From positions 3,811,001 to 3,875,000 of the forward strand of contig NZ_CP120416.1 in NCBI RefSeq assembly GCF_032773895.1: a stretch of DNA of 64,000 nucleotides. The letters are read 5' to 3'. The number at the start of each line of letters is the position of its first letter. The stretch's first letter is position 1. This stretch comes from Teredinibacter sp. KSP-S5-2 (GTDB lineage: Bacteria; Pseudomonadota; Gammaproteobacteria; Pseudomonadales; Cellvibrionaceae). Shown here piece by piece: positions 16,589 to 25,725 of this stretch. The notes beneath the pieces are model-generated. The model saw only the letters and a list, made by a program, of their open reading frames with translations, was not told the origin of the DNA and made no database searches. A program made the translations under genes and the position numbers.

Positions 16589-18640
16589 TTAATGAACGTC
16601 TTTCCAGTACTCGCGGTTTAACAACCAAGTGAAAACCAACAATACTGACAAGAACAAGAAAACATAAATACCGATACGACCACGACTCATTGCAACAGGC
16701 TCAGAGACATAAGTCATAAAGTTCACCAAGTCATAGATAGCCGAGTCGAACTCTTCAGCAGTCATACTCCCTTTGGTATCGCCAACTTTTAGAGAACCAC
16801 ATGAGGTCATCACGGACTCGCCTAACTCGTTACGCACAACATGACCATGACTATCCAGCTTTTCACCAGCGGCACATTCAGCCAGGCCTTGCAATTCCAT
16901 AAGAACGTGAGGCATACCCACATTAGGGAAAACCTTGTTATTCACCCCAGTAGGGCGAGAGTCGTCACTGTAGAAATTACGCAAGAAAGTGTAGAGCCAA
17001 TCTGATGAACGTGCACGGGCAACCAGAGTTAAATCTGGCGGTGTAGCACCAAACCAGACTTTCGACTTTTCAGATGCCATAGCAATGGTCATCAAGTCAC
17101 CAATTTTCTGATCAGAGAAGATAAAGTTCTCCATGGCGACGTCGACAGGAATATCCAAATCCGTTGCTACACGCTCATAACGGGAAAAGCGTGCGGAGTG
17201 GCACCCCATGCAATAGTTCACGAAATACTTGGCACCACGCTGTAAAGACTCTTTATCTTCCAGGTTTGCTTCAAAATGATCGCAAGGCACTTCGCCACAC
17301 GCGCCACCAGAAGCACCAACGGCTTTCAGAGGAACAATGACCAGCACAAGGAATAACGCCAAGCCACCAAACACTAATACTTTGCTCAAACCTTTTTTCT
17401 GTACACGGGTTGGTTCAGGCTTGGTCTGCTCCATTTTGGTCCAGAAAGGCAGACCAATGAAGTAAGCAAAATAAATAAAGGTACAGATTTGCGAAAGTGC
17501 TGTACGACCTGGAGTCGGTGACTGCAGTCCCAAGTAACCAAGAATCACAAACGCCGCAGCAAATACAATCAAGGCGACCTGACTGAACAAACCTTTATAA
17601 CGAATAGACTTCACTGGGCTTCGATCTAACCAGGGAAGGAAGAACAGCAGAATAAGCGAAGCCCCCATCGCGATAACACCCAGGAATTTAGAGGTAAACA
17701 CACCACCTAGATCGAAGGTAATAGCACGTAGGATCGCGTAGAAAGGAGTGAAGTACCAAACCGGTGCGATATGCGCTGGCGTTTTCAGGTTGTTTGCTTC
17801 TTCAAAGTTAGCGTGCTCAAGGAAGAAACCATTCACTTCTGGCGCAAAGAAAACCACGCCCAAGAACACAAATAGGAAAACAGAGATGCCAACCAAGTCA
17901 TGCACTGTGTAGTAAGGGTGGAAAGGAATCCCATCCAAAGGAACACCGTTCTCATCTTTGTTTTTCTTAATTTCAACACCATCGGGATTATTCGAACCCA
18001 CTTCATGCAACGCAATAATGTGCAGCACAACCAATGCCAATAGAACGATTGGCAAAGCCACCACATGCAAAGCAAAGAATCGGTTCAAAGTCGCACCGGA
18101 AATTAAGTAGTCACCACGTACCCACTCAACCAGTGCATCACCAACGTAGGGAATCGCACCAGCAAGGTTAACGATAACCTGGGCACCCCAGTATGACATT
18201 TGTCCCCATGGCAATACGTAACCCAGGAATGCTTCACCCATTAAGGCGATGTAAATGAACATCCCGAAGATCCACACTAACTCACGTGGATTCTTGTATG
18301 AACCGTACATCAAGCCACGGAACATATGGAGGTAAACGACAATGAAAAACGCAGATGCGCCGGTGGAGTGCAAGTAACGAATGATCCATCCGTAAGGCAC
18401 ATCACGCATAATGAATTCGACAGAAGCAAAAGCCTCCTCCGCCGAAGGTACATAGTTCATGGTCAACCAAATACCAGTAAGCAACTGGTTAACCAAGACC
18501 AAAATAGAAAGTACACCAAAGAAGTACCAGAAGTTAAAGTTCTTAGGTGTGTAGTATTTGCCCATGTGTGTATCCCAAGTGCGTTGCACTGGCATACGAG
18601 CATCAATCCAATTCCAAAGACCTACTAGCCAATTAGTCAT
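16589..18640 (-). CDS. Fused cytochrome b / cytochrome c1 of the bc1 complex
   Basis: A single 683-residue frame encodes both redox subunits of ubiquinol:cytochrome c reductase. Residues 1 to about 410 are cytochrome b: heme ligands His91/His105 and His192/His207, and a Qo motif reading PVWY (293-296) instead of PEWY. A hydrophobic signal-like segment at about 421-443 leads into cytochrome c1 with the heme motif CMGCH (477-481), 'NVGMPHVLMELQG' with the likely Met ligand, and a C-terminal membrane anchor (about 652-676). In most bacteria petB and petC are separate. Bradyrhizobium FbcH is the known precedent for a b-c1 precursor cut after export; the same processing is inferred here. petA lies 2 bases upstream. 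Confidence 0.93.
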   Translation of the reverse strand: MTNWLVGLWNWIDARMPVQRTWDTHMGKYYTPKNFNFWYFFGVLSILVLVNQLLTGIWLTMNYVPSAEEAFASVEFIMRDVPYGWIIRYLHSTGASAFFIVVYLHMFRGLMYGSYKNPRELVWIFGMFIYIALMGEAFLGYVLPWGQMSYWGAQVIVNLAGAIPYVGDALVEWVRGDYLISGATLNRFFALHVVALPIVLLALVVLHIIALHEVGSNNPDGVEIKKNKDENGVPLDGIPFHPYYTVHDLVGISVFLFVFLGVVFFAPEVNGFFLEHANFEEANNLKTPAHIAPVWYFTPFYAILRAITFDLGGVFTSKFLGVIAMGASLILLFFLPWLDRSPVKSIRYKGLFSQVALIVFAAAFVILGYLGLQSPTPGRTALSQICTFIYFAYFIGLPFWTKMEQTKPEPTRVQKKGLSKVLVFGGLALFLVLVIVPLKAVGASGGACGEVPCDHFEANLEDKESLQRGAKYFVNYCMGCHSARFSRYERVATDLDIPVDVAMENFIFSDQKIGDLMTIAMASEKSKVWFGATPPDLTLVARARSSDWLYTFLRNFYSDDSRPTGVNNKVFPNVGMPHVLMELQGLAECAAGEKLDSHGHVVRNELGESVMTSCGSLKVGDTKGSMTAEEFDSAIYDLVNFMTYVSEPVAMSRGRIGIYVFLFLSVLLVFTWLLNREYWKDVH

Positions 18641-18642
18641 GA

Positions 18643-19236
18643 TTATGCCCCCTGATCTTCGCCAATCAGGATGATGTCATCGCTGATGTATTTGTGTGGA
18701 GGAACTTCCAGATTGATTGGAGCAGGAACGCCTTTAAGCACTCGGCCAGCCAGATCAAACTTGGAACCATGACATTTACAGAAAAACCCACCCAACCAGG
18801 CAGCGCCACCAAGATCTTCTGCGCCAACTTCAGGACGATATGTTGGAGCACAACCAAGATGGGTACACAAACCCAGCAACACAGCCACTTCGTCTTTAAT
18901 CGCACGAGTTGGGTTTTTGGTGTATTCAGGCTGCACAGACTTTTCTGAAGAAGGGTCACGAAGCCCATCTTTCATTTTATCCAGATTCGCAATGGCTTCT
19001 GGCGTACGACGAACCACATAGACAGGCTTACCCCGCCATTCAACGGTTACCATTTGACCGGGTTCGATCTTGGAAATATTAATTTCTACTGGCGCACCAG
19101 CAGCTTTTGCTTTGGCACTTGGGTTCCAGGACCCTACAAAAGGAACCGCAGCCCCGACTACACCGGCTGCGCCGACCACAGACGTCAAGGCAGTCAATAC
19201 CCTGCGGCGGCCTTCATTTATACCGTCATTACTCAT
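18643..19236 (-). CDS. petA: Rieske iron-sulfur subunit of the bc1 complex
   Basis: A 197-residue membrane-anchored [2Fe-2S] protein that transfers an electron from ubiquinol to cytochrome c1. It has a twin-arginine-type N-terminus (RRRVLT, 10-15) with a hydrophobic helix. Cluster ligands are Cys124/His126 (CTHLGC) and Cys153/His156 (CKCHGS), and Cys129/Cys155 form the structural disulfide. It is followed 2 bases later by the fused b/c1 gene. Confidence 0.96.
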   Translation of the reverse strand: MSNDGINEGRRRVLTALTSVVGAAGVVGAAVPFVGSWNPSAKAKAAGAPVEINISKIEPGQMVTVEWRGKPVYVVRRTPEAIANLDKMKDGLRDPSSEKSVQPEYTKNPTRAIKDEVAVLLGLCTHLGCAPTYRPEVGAEDLGGAAWLGGFFCKCHGSKFDLAGRVLKGVPAPINLEVPPHKYISDDIILIGEDQGA

Positions 19237-19509
19237 GACGTTTCTCCCCTAACAACATTACAGGTCAGTAGCTTAAAAGAACAAAAGAAGCATCGAAGAG
19301 TTGTTCCAGGCATATTGAGAACAACCAGCTCCCCATTTAATTAGTGATTATTATCGCGAGCGATTAACTCTTTCGCTTTCTCCTTTTTAGCTTGATCAAA
19401 AAACAAGCTAAAAATTACCAATATAGGCCTACGGAAAAACCGCAACATGTTAAAGAAATTCCCCAAATCTGACAAGGTGATAGCCAGGAATACACGGGGT
19501 GTAGCGGTA

Positions 19510-19548
19510 AAAAAAAACGCCCTGAGTCGCTGTCTCGGGCGTTTTTTG
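19510..19548 (-). terminator. Intrinsic terminator of rplM-rpsI
   Basis: On the minus strand, an AACGCCCGAG ... CTCAGGGCGTT stem with one bulge is followed by a long T-run. It lies just after rpsI. Confidence 0.85.
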
Positions 19549-19575
19549 GATATTCCACAAAGGAATAAATAATAA

Positions 19576-19965
19576 TTAACGTTTTGAGAATTGTGGCTTC
19601 TTACGTGCTTTACGCAGACCAACTTTCTTACGTTCAACTGCACGAGCGTCACGAGTTACATAGCCCGCTGCACGAAGATCTGGGCGCGTGCTTTCATCAT
19701 ACGCCATCAACGCACGAGTCAAACCGTGGCGAATTGCACCAGCCTGACCGAAGCTACCGCCACCTTTAACAGTGACTTTAATGTCAAACTTATCAGTGTT
19801 TTCGGTACACTCAAGAGGCTGACGCACGATCATGCGAGCCACTTCACGACCAAAGTACTCGTCAAGCGGACGATCATTTACAGTGATAACACCCGTACCT
19901 TGTTGGATAAATACACGCGCGGTAGATGTCTTACGGCGCCCTGTACCATAGTATTGTTCTGCCAT
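19576..19965 (-). CDS. rpsI: 30S ribosomal protein S9
   Basis: 129 residues, beginning [18 protein letters not shown] and ending in the basic tail KKPQFSKR that reaches the P site. Standard length. Co-transcribed with rplM across a 13-base gap. Confidence 0.98.
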   Translation of the reverse strand: MAEQYYGTGRRKTSTARVFIQQGTGVITVNDRPLDEYFGREVARMIVRQPLECTENTDKFDIKVTVKGGGSFGQAGAIRHGLTRALMAYDESTRPDLRAAGYVTRDARAVERKKVGLRKARKKPQFSKR

Positions 19966-19978
19966 GTTGCCGCTCCAA

Positions 19979-20407
19979 TTAAATATTCAGTTCTTGAGGC
20001 TGTTGCGCAGTGTGAGGATGCTCAGCACCAGCATAAACCTTTAATTTTTTAAACATTGCACGACCCAAAGGACCTTTAGGCAACATGCCTTTAACTGCGC
20101 TTTGGATAGTACGCTCTGGAGCTTTCTCAATTAGCTTCTCGAAGCTGATTGATTTCAAACCGCCTGGGTAACCAGTATGGCTATGGTACATTTTGGCACT
20201 TGCCTTGTTGCCAGTAACACGGACTTTTTCCGCGTTGATCACAACAATGTAGTCACCGGTATCTACGTGTGGAGTGTACTCGGGCTTGTGCTTACCGCGT
20301 AAACGGTGAGCAATCTCAGCGGCCATACGACCGAGAGTCTTGCCGTCAGCATCCACAACGTACCAGTCGCGCTTAACGGTTTCTGGTTTGGCACTAATAG
20401 TCTTCAT
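19979..20407 (-). CDS. rplM: 50S ribosomal protein L13
   Basis: 142 residues: '[20 protein letters not shown]', [18 protein letters not shown], and [19 protein letters not shown] are diagnostic. An in-frame extension reaches 20584 but covers the leader and promoter, so the ATG at 20407 is the start. The leader from the promoter to the ATG is about 140 bases and may host regulation. Confidence 0.98.
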   Translation of the reverse strand: MKTISAKPETVKRDWYVVDADGKTLGRMAAEIAHRLRGKHKPEYTPHVDTGDYIVVINAEKVRVTGNKASAKMYHSHTGYPGGLKSISFEKLIEKAPERTIQSAVKGMLPKGPLGRAMFKKLKVYAGAEHPHTAQQPQELNI

Positions 20408-20555
20408 GTTATTTGCCTTACGAAGGTACGGATATTGATAAATTCGATAAAATGAAGGAACCCATCCGGTTCCAATCTCTTTTACTGCCGGCCTCTTTCT
20501 TTCGTTGACGAGAGCTACCGGTGCCGAAATAGACGGCCCAATAAAAGGAGCGCGG

Positions 20556-20584
20556 ATTCTATAGAAGTACTGAGCAGAATTCAA
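20556..20584 (-). promoter_or_regulatory. Sigma-70-type promoter of rplM-rpsI
   Basis: On the minus strand, TTGAAT (20579-20584), a 17-base spacer, then TAGAAT (20556-20561), followed by a GC-rich CCGCGC discriminator. This is the form usual for growth-rate-controlled ribosomal protein promoters. Confidence 0.7.
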
Positions 20585-20708
20585 GCAGTTTCAACGGTTA
20601 TGGCCAGACAAACAGGCAACCGGCTATCGAACCAACTCACTTCATCCCCTGCACGCAAAGATACGGGACAATTCCATGATCCATTGATATCCATCAATAC
20701 TTGACCAA

Positions 20709-20755
20709 CCACTATATATAGTATTTTTTCCGACACAAAAACAGATATATAGTGT
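20709..20755 (+). promoter_or_regulatory. Two NrdR-box-like sites upstream of nrdDG
   Basis: Box 1 (20709-20724) centres on the palindrome ACTATATATAGT. Box 2 (20740-20755) has a perfect right half TATAGTGT. They resemble the NrdR consensus ACACwATATATwGTGT, and their centres are 31 bp apart, about three helical turns, as expected for cooperative tandem NrdR binding. NrdR represses ribonucleotide reductase operons in response to ATP/dATP. Confidence 0.72.
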
Positions 20756-20875
20756 TTATATAAAAAGGGGAATCCGGTGAGAATCCGGAGCTGTCGCGCA
20801 ACGGTATTGAAGCATCAAACTTCTAAGCCCGGTTACCTTTTAACTCCAGGTCTCGCGCCAAGGCCGGGTTATAAG
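20750..20875 (+). promoter_or_regulatory. Cobalamin (B12) riboswitch upstream of nrdD
   Basis: The conserved core at 20767-20805 reads GGGGAATCCGGTG, AGAATCCGG, AGCTG, CGCGCAACGGT, which follows the B12-element consensus. A B12-box-like AAGCCCGGTTACCT lies at 20825-20838. Only about 19 bases separate the core from the box, so peripheral helices are short or missing and this is a compact variant. A GCCGGGTT segment at 20862-20869 can pair with the box and may be part of the expression switch. It sits about 70 bases before the nrdD start. The outer limits given are approximate. Confidence 0.82.
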
Positions 20876-20945
20876 TGATATCAACCACTTTCAACTCAAT
20901 CGTTTTCGCCTTTCGCGTCTCCTGCCATTCAATTTGGGAGATAGC

Positions 20946-23111
20946 ATGACACAACTGACAAAACCACTAACCACAGAACCCACTTTATATACGCTGCCGC
21001 AATCCGTTATTAAGCGGGACGGCGCCAAAACATCGTTTAATGCAGGCAAAATCGAATCAGCCATCGCCAAAGCGGGTATTGCAACTGGCGAGTTCGATGA
21101 CGACGAAGCTCATTTACTCTGTCGCCAAGTCACCAAAGTCCTGACCCATATGCAGCACCAATCAATTAGCATCGAACGCATACAAGATGTTGTTGAACAA
21201 ACATTGATTAGTGCCAACCATCTAAAAACTGCGCGTGCATATATTGCCTACCGCGACCAGCATCAACGACTGCGCCAGGATAAAAAAACGCTGGTGGACG
21301 TATCCCAAGCAGTGAATGAGTACTTGGAACGAGCCGACTGGCGAGTCAACGCAAATGCCAACCAAGGCTACTCCCTCGGCGGACTCATATTAAACAGCGC
21401 CGGGAAAATCATCGCCAACTACTGGCTCAGTCACGTCTATCCACCTCATATTGGGGAAGCTCACCGAAACGCCGACCTGCATATTCACGATCTGGATATG
21501 CTCAGCGGCTATTGCGCGGGATGGTCCTTGCGAACATTGCTCAACGAGGGGTTAAACGGCGTGCCCGGACAGGTCGAATCCGAACCACCCAAACACCTTT
21601 CCAGCGCCGTTGGTCAAATCGTTAACTTTCTCGGCACGCTGCAAAACGAATGGGCCGGCGCTCAGGCATTCAGCTCTTTCGATACCTATCTTGCACCATT
21701 TATTCGCAAAGACAACCTAACTTACAACGAGGTATACCAATCCATTCAAGAACTGGTTTACAACTTAAATGTCCCTTCCCGCTGGGGCACACAAACACCA
21801 TTCACCAATTTAACCTTTGACTGGGTTTGCCCAGAGGATCTTGCGACACAAGTGCCTGTTATCGGTGGCAAAGAAATGCCATTCAGTTATGGCGACTTGC
21901 AAACCGAAATGGATATGATCAACCGCGCGTATATTGAAGTCATGACCAAAGGTGATGCCAAAGGCCGGGTGTTTACCTTTCCTATTCCCACATACAACAT
22001 TACGGAAGACTTCCCCTGGCACAGCGAAAACGCACAACGGTTATTTGCCATGACCGCCAAATACGGCCTGCCCTATTTCCAGAATTTTATTAACTCTGAA
22101 CTTAAACCCAACATGGTGCGTTCCATGTGCTGCCGATTACAACTTGACCTACGTGAGTTGTTGAAACGCGGAAATGGATTATTCGGCTCAGCAGAACAAA
22201 CCGGCTCTATCGGCGTCGTCACACTAAACTGTGCCCGATTGGGATATTTACACGCGGGAAACGAGAGCAAACTTTTCCATGCTGCTGACCAATTACTGGA
22301 ATACGCCAAAGACAGCCTGGAATTAAAACGCAAAGTGATTCAGCGACATATGGATGCCGGCCTTTTCCCTTATACAAAACGATACCTTGGCACCCTGCGC
22401 AATCATTTTTCCACTATCGGTGTAAACGGCATAAATGAAATGATCCGAAACTATACCCACGGCAAGGAAGACATCACCGGAGACTATGGCCACCAGTTCG
22501 CGGCCAAACTGCTTGATCATATTCGCCAACGCATGACTGAGTTTCAGGAAAATACCGGACACATGTACAACCTGGAAGCAACGCCCGCTGAAGGCACAAC
22601 GTACCGTTTTGCCAAAGAAGATAAAAAACGTTACACCGATATTATTCAAGCAGGCACTCAGGACAAACCGTACTACACCAATTCATCACAACTTCCCGTT
22701 GGTTATACTGACGACCCATTTGAAGCCCTGCAAAAACAGGAAGGATTGCAATCAAAATATACCGGCGGCACCGTACTGCATTTATACATGGGAGAAAGAA
22801 TTTCCGATGCAACCACATGCCAAAAACTGGTGCAACGCGCACTAACCCATTTTCGCTTACCCTATATCACAGTCACACCCACGTTTTCCGTCTGCCCTCA
22901 TCACGGTTACCTTGCCGGAGAACATGAATACTGCCCATCGTGTGACGAAGAATTAAAAGCCAAGTCAAAAATAATTGATGATGCTCAACGTTCCCGTTGC
23001 GAAGTTTGGACAAGGGTGATGGGCTATCACAGGCCAATATCGTCATGGAATCTGGGTAAGCAATCAGAACACCAAGAACGGCAATTTTTCTCTCAGAGTA
23101 CAGTCGCATGA
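20946..23111 (+). CDS. nrdD: Anaerobic (class III) ribonucleoside-triphosphate reductase NrdD
   Basis: 721 residues. It reduces NTPs to dNTPs without oxygen using a glycyl radical. An N-terminal ATP-cone (about 18-110; VIKRDGAKTSFNAGKI) precedes the catalytic barrel. A C-terminal zinc site shows CPHHGY and CPSCDEE (Cys pairs), and the glycyl-radical loop TRVMGYHRP carries the radical Gly near the C-terminus. An upstream TTG at 20934 is possible, but ATG 20946 follows GGGAG at good spacing. Expression is likely set both by NrdR boxes and by the B12 riboswitch. nrdG overlaps its last 4 bases. Confidence 0.95.
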   Translation: MTQLTKPLTTEPTLYTLPQSVIKRDGAKTSFNAGKIESAIAKAGIATGEFDDDEAHLLCRQVTKVLTHMQHQSISIERIQDVVEQTLISANHLKTARAYIAYRDQHQRLRQDKKTLVDVSQAVNEYLERADWRVNANANQGYSLGGLILNSAGKIIANYWLSHVYPPHIGEAHRNADLHIHDLDMLSGYCAGWSLRTLLNEGLNGVPGQVESEPPKHLSSAVGQIVNFLGTLQNEWAGAQAFSSFDTYLAPFIRKDNLTYNEVYQSIQELVYNLNVPSRWGTQTPFTNLTFDWVCPEDLATQVPVIGGKEMPFSYGDLQTEMDMINRAYIEVMTKGDAKGRVFTFPIPTYNITEDFPWHSENAQRLFAMTAKYGLPYFQNFINSELKPNMVRSMCCRLQLDLRELLKRGNGLFGSAEQTGSIGVVTLNCARLGYLHAGNESKLFHAADQLLEYAKDSLELKRKVIQRHMDAGLFPYTKRYLGTLRNHFSTIGVNGINEMIRNYTHGKEDITGDYGHQFAAKLLDHIRQRMTEFQENTGHMYNLEATPAEGTTYRFAKEDKKRYTDIIQAGTQDKPYYTNSSQLPVGYTDDPFEALQKQEGLQSKYTGGTVLHLYMGERISDATTCQKLVQRALTHFRLPYITVTPTFSVCPHHGYLAGEHEYCPSCDEELKAKSKIIDDAQRSRCEVWTRVMGYHRPISSWNLGKQSEHQERQFFSQSTVA

Positions 23112-23698
23112 CGGCATTAAAAGTGGCAGGGCTCACCCCCCTGACCACGATTGATTATCCAGGGCATCTAGCTGCTGTCATTTTTTGCCAGGGGTGCCCC
23201 TGGCGATGCCGTTACTGCCACAACCCGGAACTGCAATCATTTAAAAAAGAAGGCACTTTGACATGGACACAAATTATTAGCTGGCTGGAAAAACGCAAAG
23301 ACCTTCTTGATGCAGTTGTATTTTCCGGTGGTGAACCCACTGCACAAAAAGAACTACCTTCAGCAATAAAAGCAGTCAAAGAAATGGGGTTTAAAATCGG
23401 GATACATACCGCAGGCATGTATCCGCATAAACTGAAAGAAATCTTACCGATGGTGGACTGGGTGGGATTGGATATAAAAGCACCGCAATATCTTTACGAC
23501 AAAATAACTGGAAGAAAAAATAGCAGCAACAATGTCTGGCAAAGCTTAGAGCTATTAAACACGTCAAATATCGAATATCAAGTCCGTATTACCAAAGCTG
23601 AACAATTACAAAAAACGGACATTCATTACCTGCGTACACAATTAGAAAAAAATCGCGTAAAAAATATTGTGGAGCAGAATTTATTCTCTACATATTAA
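23108..23698 (+). CDS. nrdG: Anaerobic ribonucleotide reductase activase NrdG
   Basis: A 196-residue radical-SAM enzyme that installs the glycyl radical on NrdD. The [4Fe-4S] motif CxxxCxxC is Cys30-Cys34-Cys37 (CPWRCRYC), followed by FSGGEPT. It overlaps nrdD by 4 bases (ATGA), so the two are translationally coupled. It ends directly against the convergent zapE stop codon with no spacer. Confidence 0.95.
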   Translation: MTALKVAGLTPLTTIDYPGHLAAVIFCQGCPWRCRYCHNPELQSFKKEGTLTWTQIISWLEKRKDLLDAVVFSGGEPTAQKELPSAIKAVKEMGFKIGIHTAGMYPHKLKEILPMVDWVGLDIKAPQYLYDKITGRKNSSNNVWQSLELLNTSNIEYQVRITKAEQLQKTDIHYLRTQLEKNRVKNIVEQNLFSTY

Positions 23699-24817
23699 TT
23701 ACGCTTTATGCTCCGACGACAAATACTCGTGGCTTTGCATTTCCTGCAAACGGCTAACAGTTCGCTGAAATTCAAAGCTCAACCGCCCTTCGCCGTAAAG
23801 CTCCAAAATCGGTTTTTCAGCGGATAAAATCAGCTTTACTCGCCGATCATAAAACTCATCAACCAAGTAAATAAAACGCTTGGCCTGGTCATCGTTTGCC
23901 GCGCCCATTTGCGGTACATTACTGACCAGAACTGCGTGATATTCACGAGCCAGTTCAATGTAATCATTTTGTGACCGTGGGCCATCGCAAACCGCAGCAA
24001 AGTCAAACCAGACAACATCATCTGCTTCCTTTAATGCTCGGATGCAGCGCCCTTCCACATCAAGGTCAATATTTTCTTGCACAGAATCAATATCGGGAAT
24101 CAAACTTGTAAAGCATTTATCCATTTGCTTGTGGGAATTATCGCCAAGAGGGCAATGATAAAGGCTCGCTTTTTCCAGGGTTCTCAATCTGTAGTCCACA
24201 CCCCCGTCCAGATTAAACACCTCAGTGTGTTTTTCAAGCAAGGCAATTGCGGGCAAAAAACGCGCTCTTTGCAAACCATCCTTATACAAACCAGAAGGTT
24301 CAATGTTAGATGTTGCAACCAGAGTCACACCACGTTCAAAAAGTGCCTCGAGGAGATTGGCCAAAATCATGGCGTCGGTAATGTCTGAAACAAAGAATTC
24401 ATCGAAGCATATAATACGCGCTTCATCAGCGATGGTATTTGCCACTAACTTAAGTGGGTCTTGCTGGTCTTTAAGCTTTTTTAACTCACCATGTACACGA
24501 CGCATAAACCGATGAAAGTGCGTGCGCATTTTTTGTTCAAAAGGCAGCGCATCAAAAAATATATCCATGACATAGGTTTTACCACGCCCAACCCCTCCCC
24601 AGAGGTATAGCCCTTTTACCGGTGTTTTTTTCTGCCCCCCAAAAAGTTTGCCAACCAGTTTTTGCAAACTGTTTTTATTCAGGGCCACTGAGTGCTCACG
24701 AATGATCTCTTGGCACAGCGCATTCAGCTTTTCAATGGCAGCACGCTGGGCGTCATCCTCAACAAACCCGGAACGAGCTAGGTCAGCCTGATATCGAACA
24801 AGGGGCAAATCGGTCAT
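23699..24817 (-). CDS. zapE: Cell division ATPase ZapE (AFG1 family)
   Basis: 372 residues. Walker A GGVGRGKT at 74-81, Walker B IICFDEFFVSD, and the family segments 'HFHRFMRRVHGELKKL' and 'YCHPL/YHCPLG' identify AFG1-like ATPases. In E. coli ZapE interacts with FtsZ and is needed for division under stress. It is often encoded near yhcB-degS and rplM in gammaproteobacteria, as here. Confidence 0.93.
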   Translation of the reverse strand: MTDLPLVRYQADLARSGFVEDDAQRAAIEKLNALCQEIIREHSVALNKNSLQKLVGKLFGGQKKTPVKGLYLWGGVGRGKTYVMDIFFDALPFEQKMRTHFHRFMRRVHGELKKLKDQQDPLKLVANTIADEARIICFDEFFVSDITDAMILANLLEALFERGVTLVATSNIEPSGLYKDGLQRARFLPAIALLEKHTEVFNLDGGVDYRLRTLEKASLYHCPLGDNSHKQMDKCFTSLIPDIDSVQENIDLDVEGRCIRALKEADDVVWFDFAAVCDGPRSQNDYIELAREYHAVLVSNVPQMGAANDDQAKRFIYLVDEFYDRRVKLILSAEKPILELYGEGRLSFEFQRTVSRLQEMQSHEYLSSEHKA

Positions 24818-25191
24818 AACTCTATTTCTGTCTTAATACTGGCGTAATTTACCGTTAAAGCGCGTTAACTAGCCAATGAATAATTTCCTGACGGGCAGCA
24901 TTTTCCCGACATAACCTGAGGGAATTTGAACTCATCAGAAACATAGCCCTGGGGCTCTCGCCAATATGTTAGGGCGAACAAAATATGTCCCTGGCGAAGA
25001 AACACTCCTATTCTGAAGGTAACAATGTGCTTCTATGAGTATCCACCGCTCCCAGAACGGGGTAGAGTAGGGAAAACTGCAGGATTTTTCCATCAGCTTA
25101 CCTATATTTTATGTATTATAGGAATAAGAGGTTATTAATCTGCAGCATCGCCTTATATTTCAAACCTATTGAGCTGCTTTGGAGGAACTAC
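24818..25191. other. Intergenic region between zapE and yhcB
   Basis: Divergent promoter region of about 370 bases with no convincing ORF. It contains an AT-rich stretch near 25100-25135 (TATTTTATGTATTATAGG) that may supply the yhcB promoter, but no consensus pair is clear. Confidence 0.5.
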
Positions 25192-25704
25192 GTGTTTTCT
25201 TTAGAAACGCTGATTATGATCAGCAGTATCGCATTTTGTATTGGCGGACTAGTTGGCGCTGTTATCAGTCGCACACTGCTTCCCCCCGAAAACCAGAAAG
25301 GCCTGGAGACCAAGCTTCAGGAGTCCAGAGAAGAGCTGGAGCGCTATCAGCAGGAAGTGACTAAACACTTCGCTGAGACATCCAAGCTGGTGAATAACTT
25401 AACCCAAAGTTATAAAGAGGTGCATGAACACCTGACCAAAGGGGCAATTCAGTTGAGCAATGCGGAAATTGGTCAGCAAATTCTGCAATCAGGTGACCCA
25501 TCATTGGGTATCGAAGCAAAAGACGCCATCGAGAACGTCAATTTCGAACCGCCTAAGGACTATGCTCCCAAAACACCAGGACAGGTCGGCACGTTAAGTG
25601 AAGAGTTTGGCCTGAACGATGATGAGGAAGAAAGCTCCATTGAAACCGTTACCGCGACTGGCGCCCCAAGGGCAGCGGAAAGAAAAGAAAATTCAGCTGC
25701 ATAA
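25192..25704 (+). CDS. zapG: YhcB/ZapG (DUF1043) inner-membrane protein
   Basis: 170 residues. One N-terminal membrane helix (about 9-24, IAFCIGGLVGAVISR) is followed by a coiled coil (about 35-90) with HFAETSKLVNNLTQSYKEVH, the DUF1043 signature, then a long acidic tail. E. coli YhcB (132 aa) links division and envelope synthesis; this one is longer through the tail. A GTG start at 25192 has a strong GGAGG 6 bases upstream, which beats the ATG at 25111. It precedes the DegS-type protease, as in E. coli. Confidence 0.9.
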   Translation: MFSLETLIMISSIAFCIGGLVGAVISRTLLPPENQKGLETKLQESREELERYQQEVTKHFAETSKLVNNLTQSYKEVHEHLTKGAIQLSNAEIGQQILQSGDPSLGIEAKDAIENVNFEPPKDYAPKTPGQVGTLSEEFGLNDDEEESSIETVTATGAPRAAERKENSAA

Positions 25705-25725
25705 AGACTAATCGCTATACAACAC

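Noticed and set aside
19341-19652. 103-codon minus-strand ORF after rpsI
   Set aside because: It overlaps rpsI in another frame and crosses the rpsI terminator.
20408-20555. L13 leader autoregulatory RNA
   Set aside because: The leader is long enough, but I could not match it to a known leader structure by eye.
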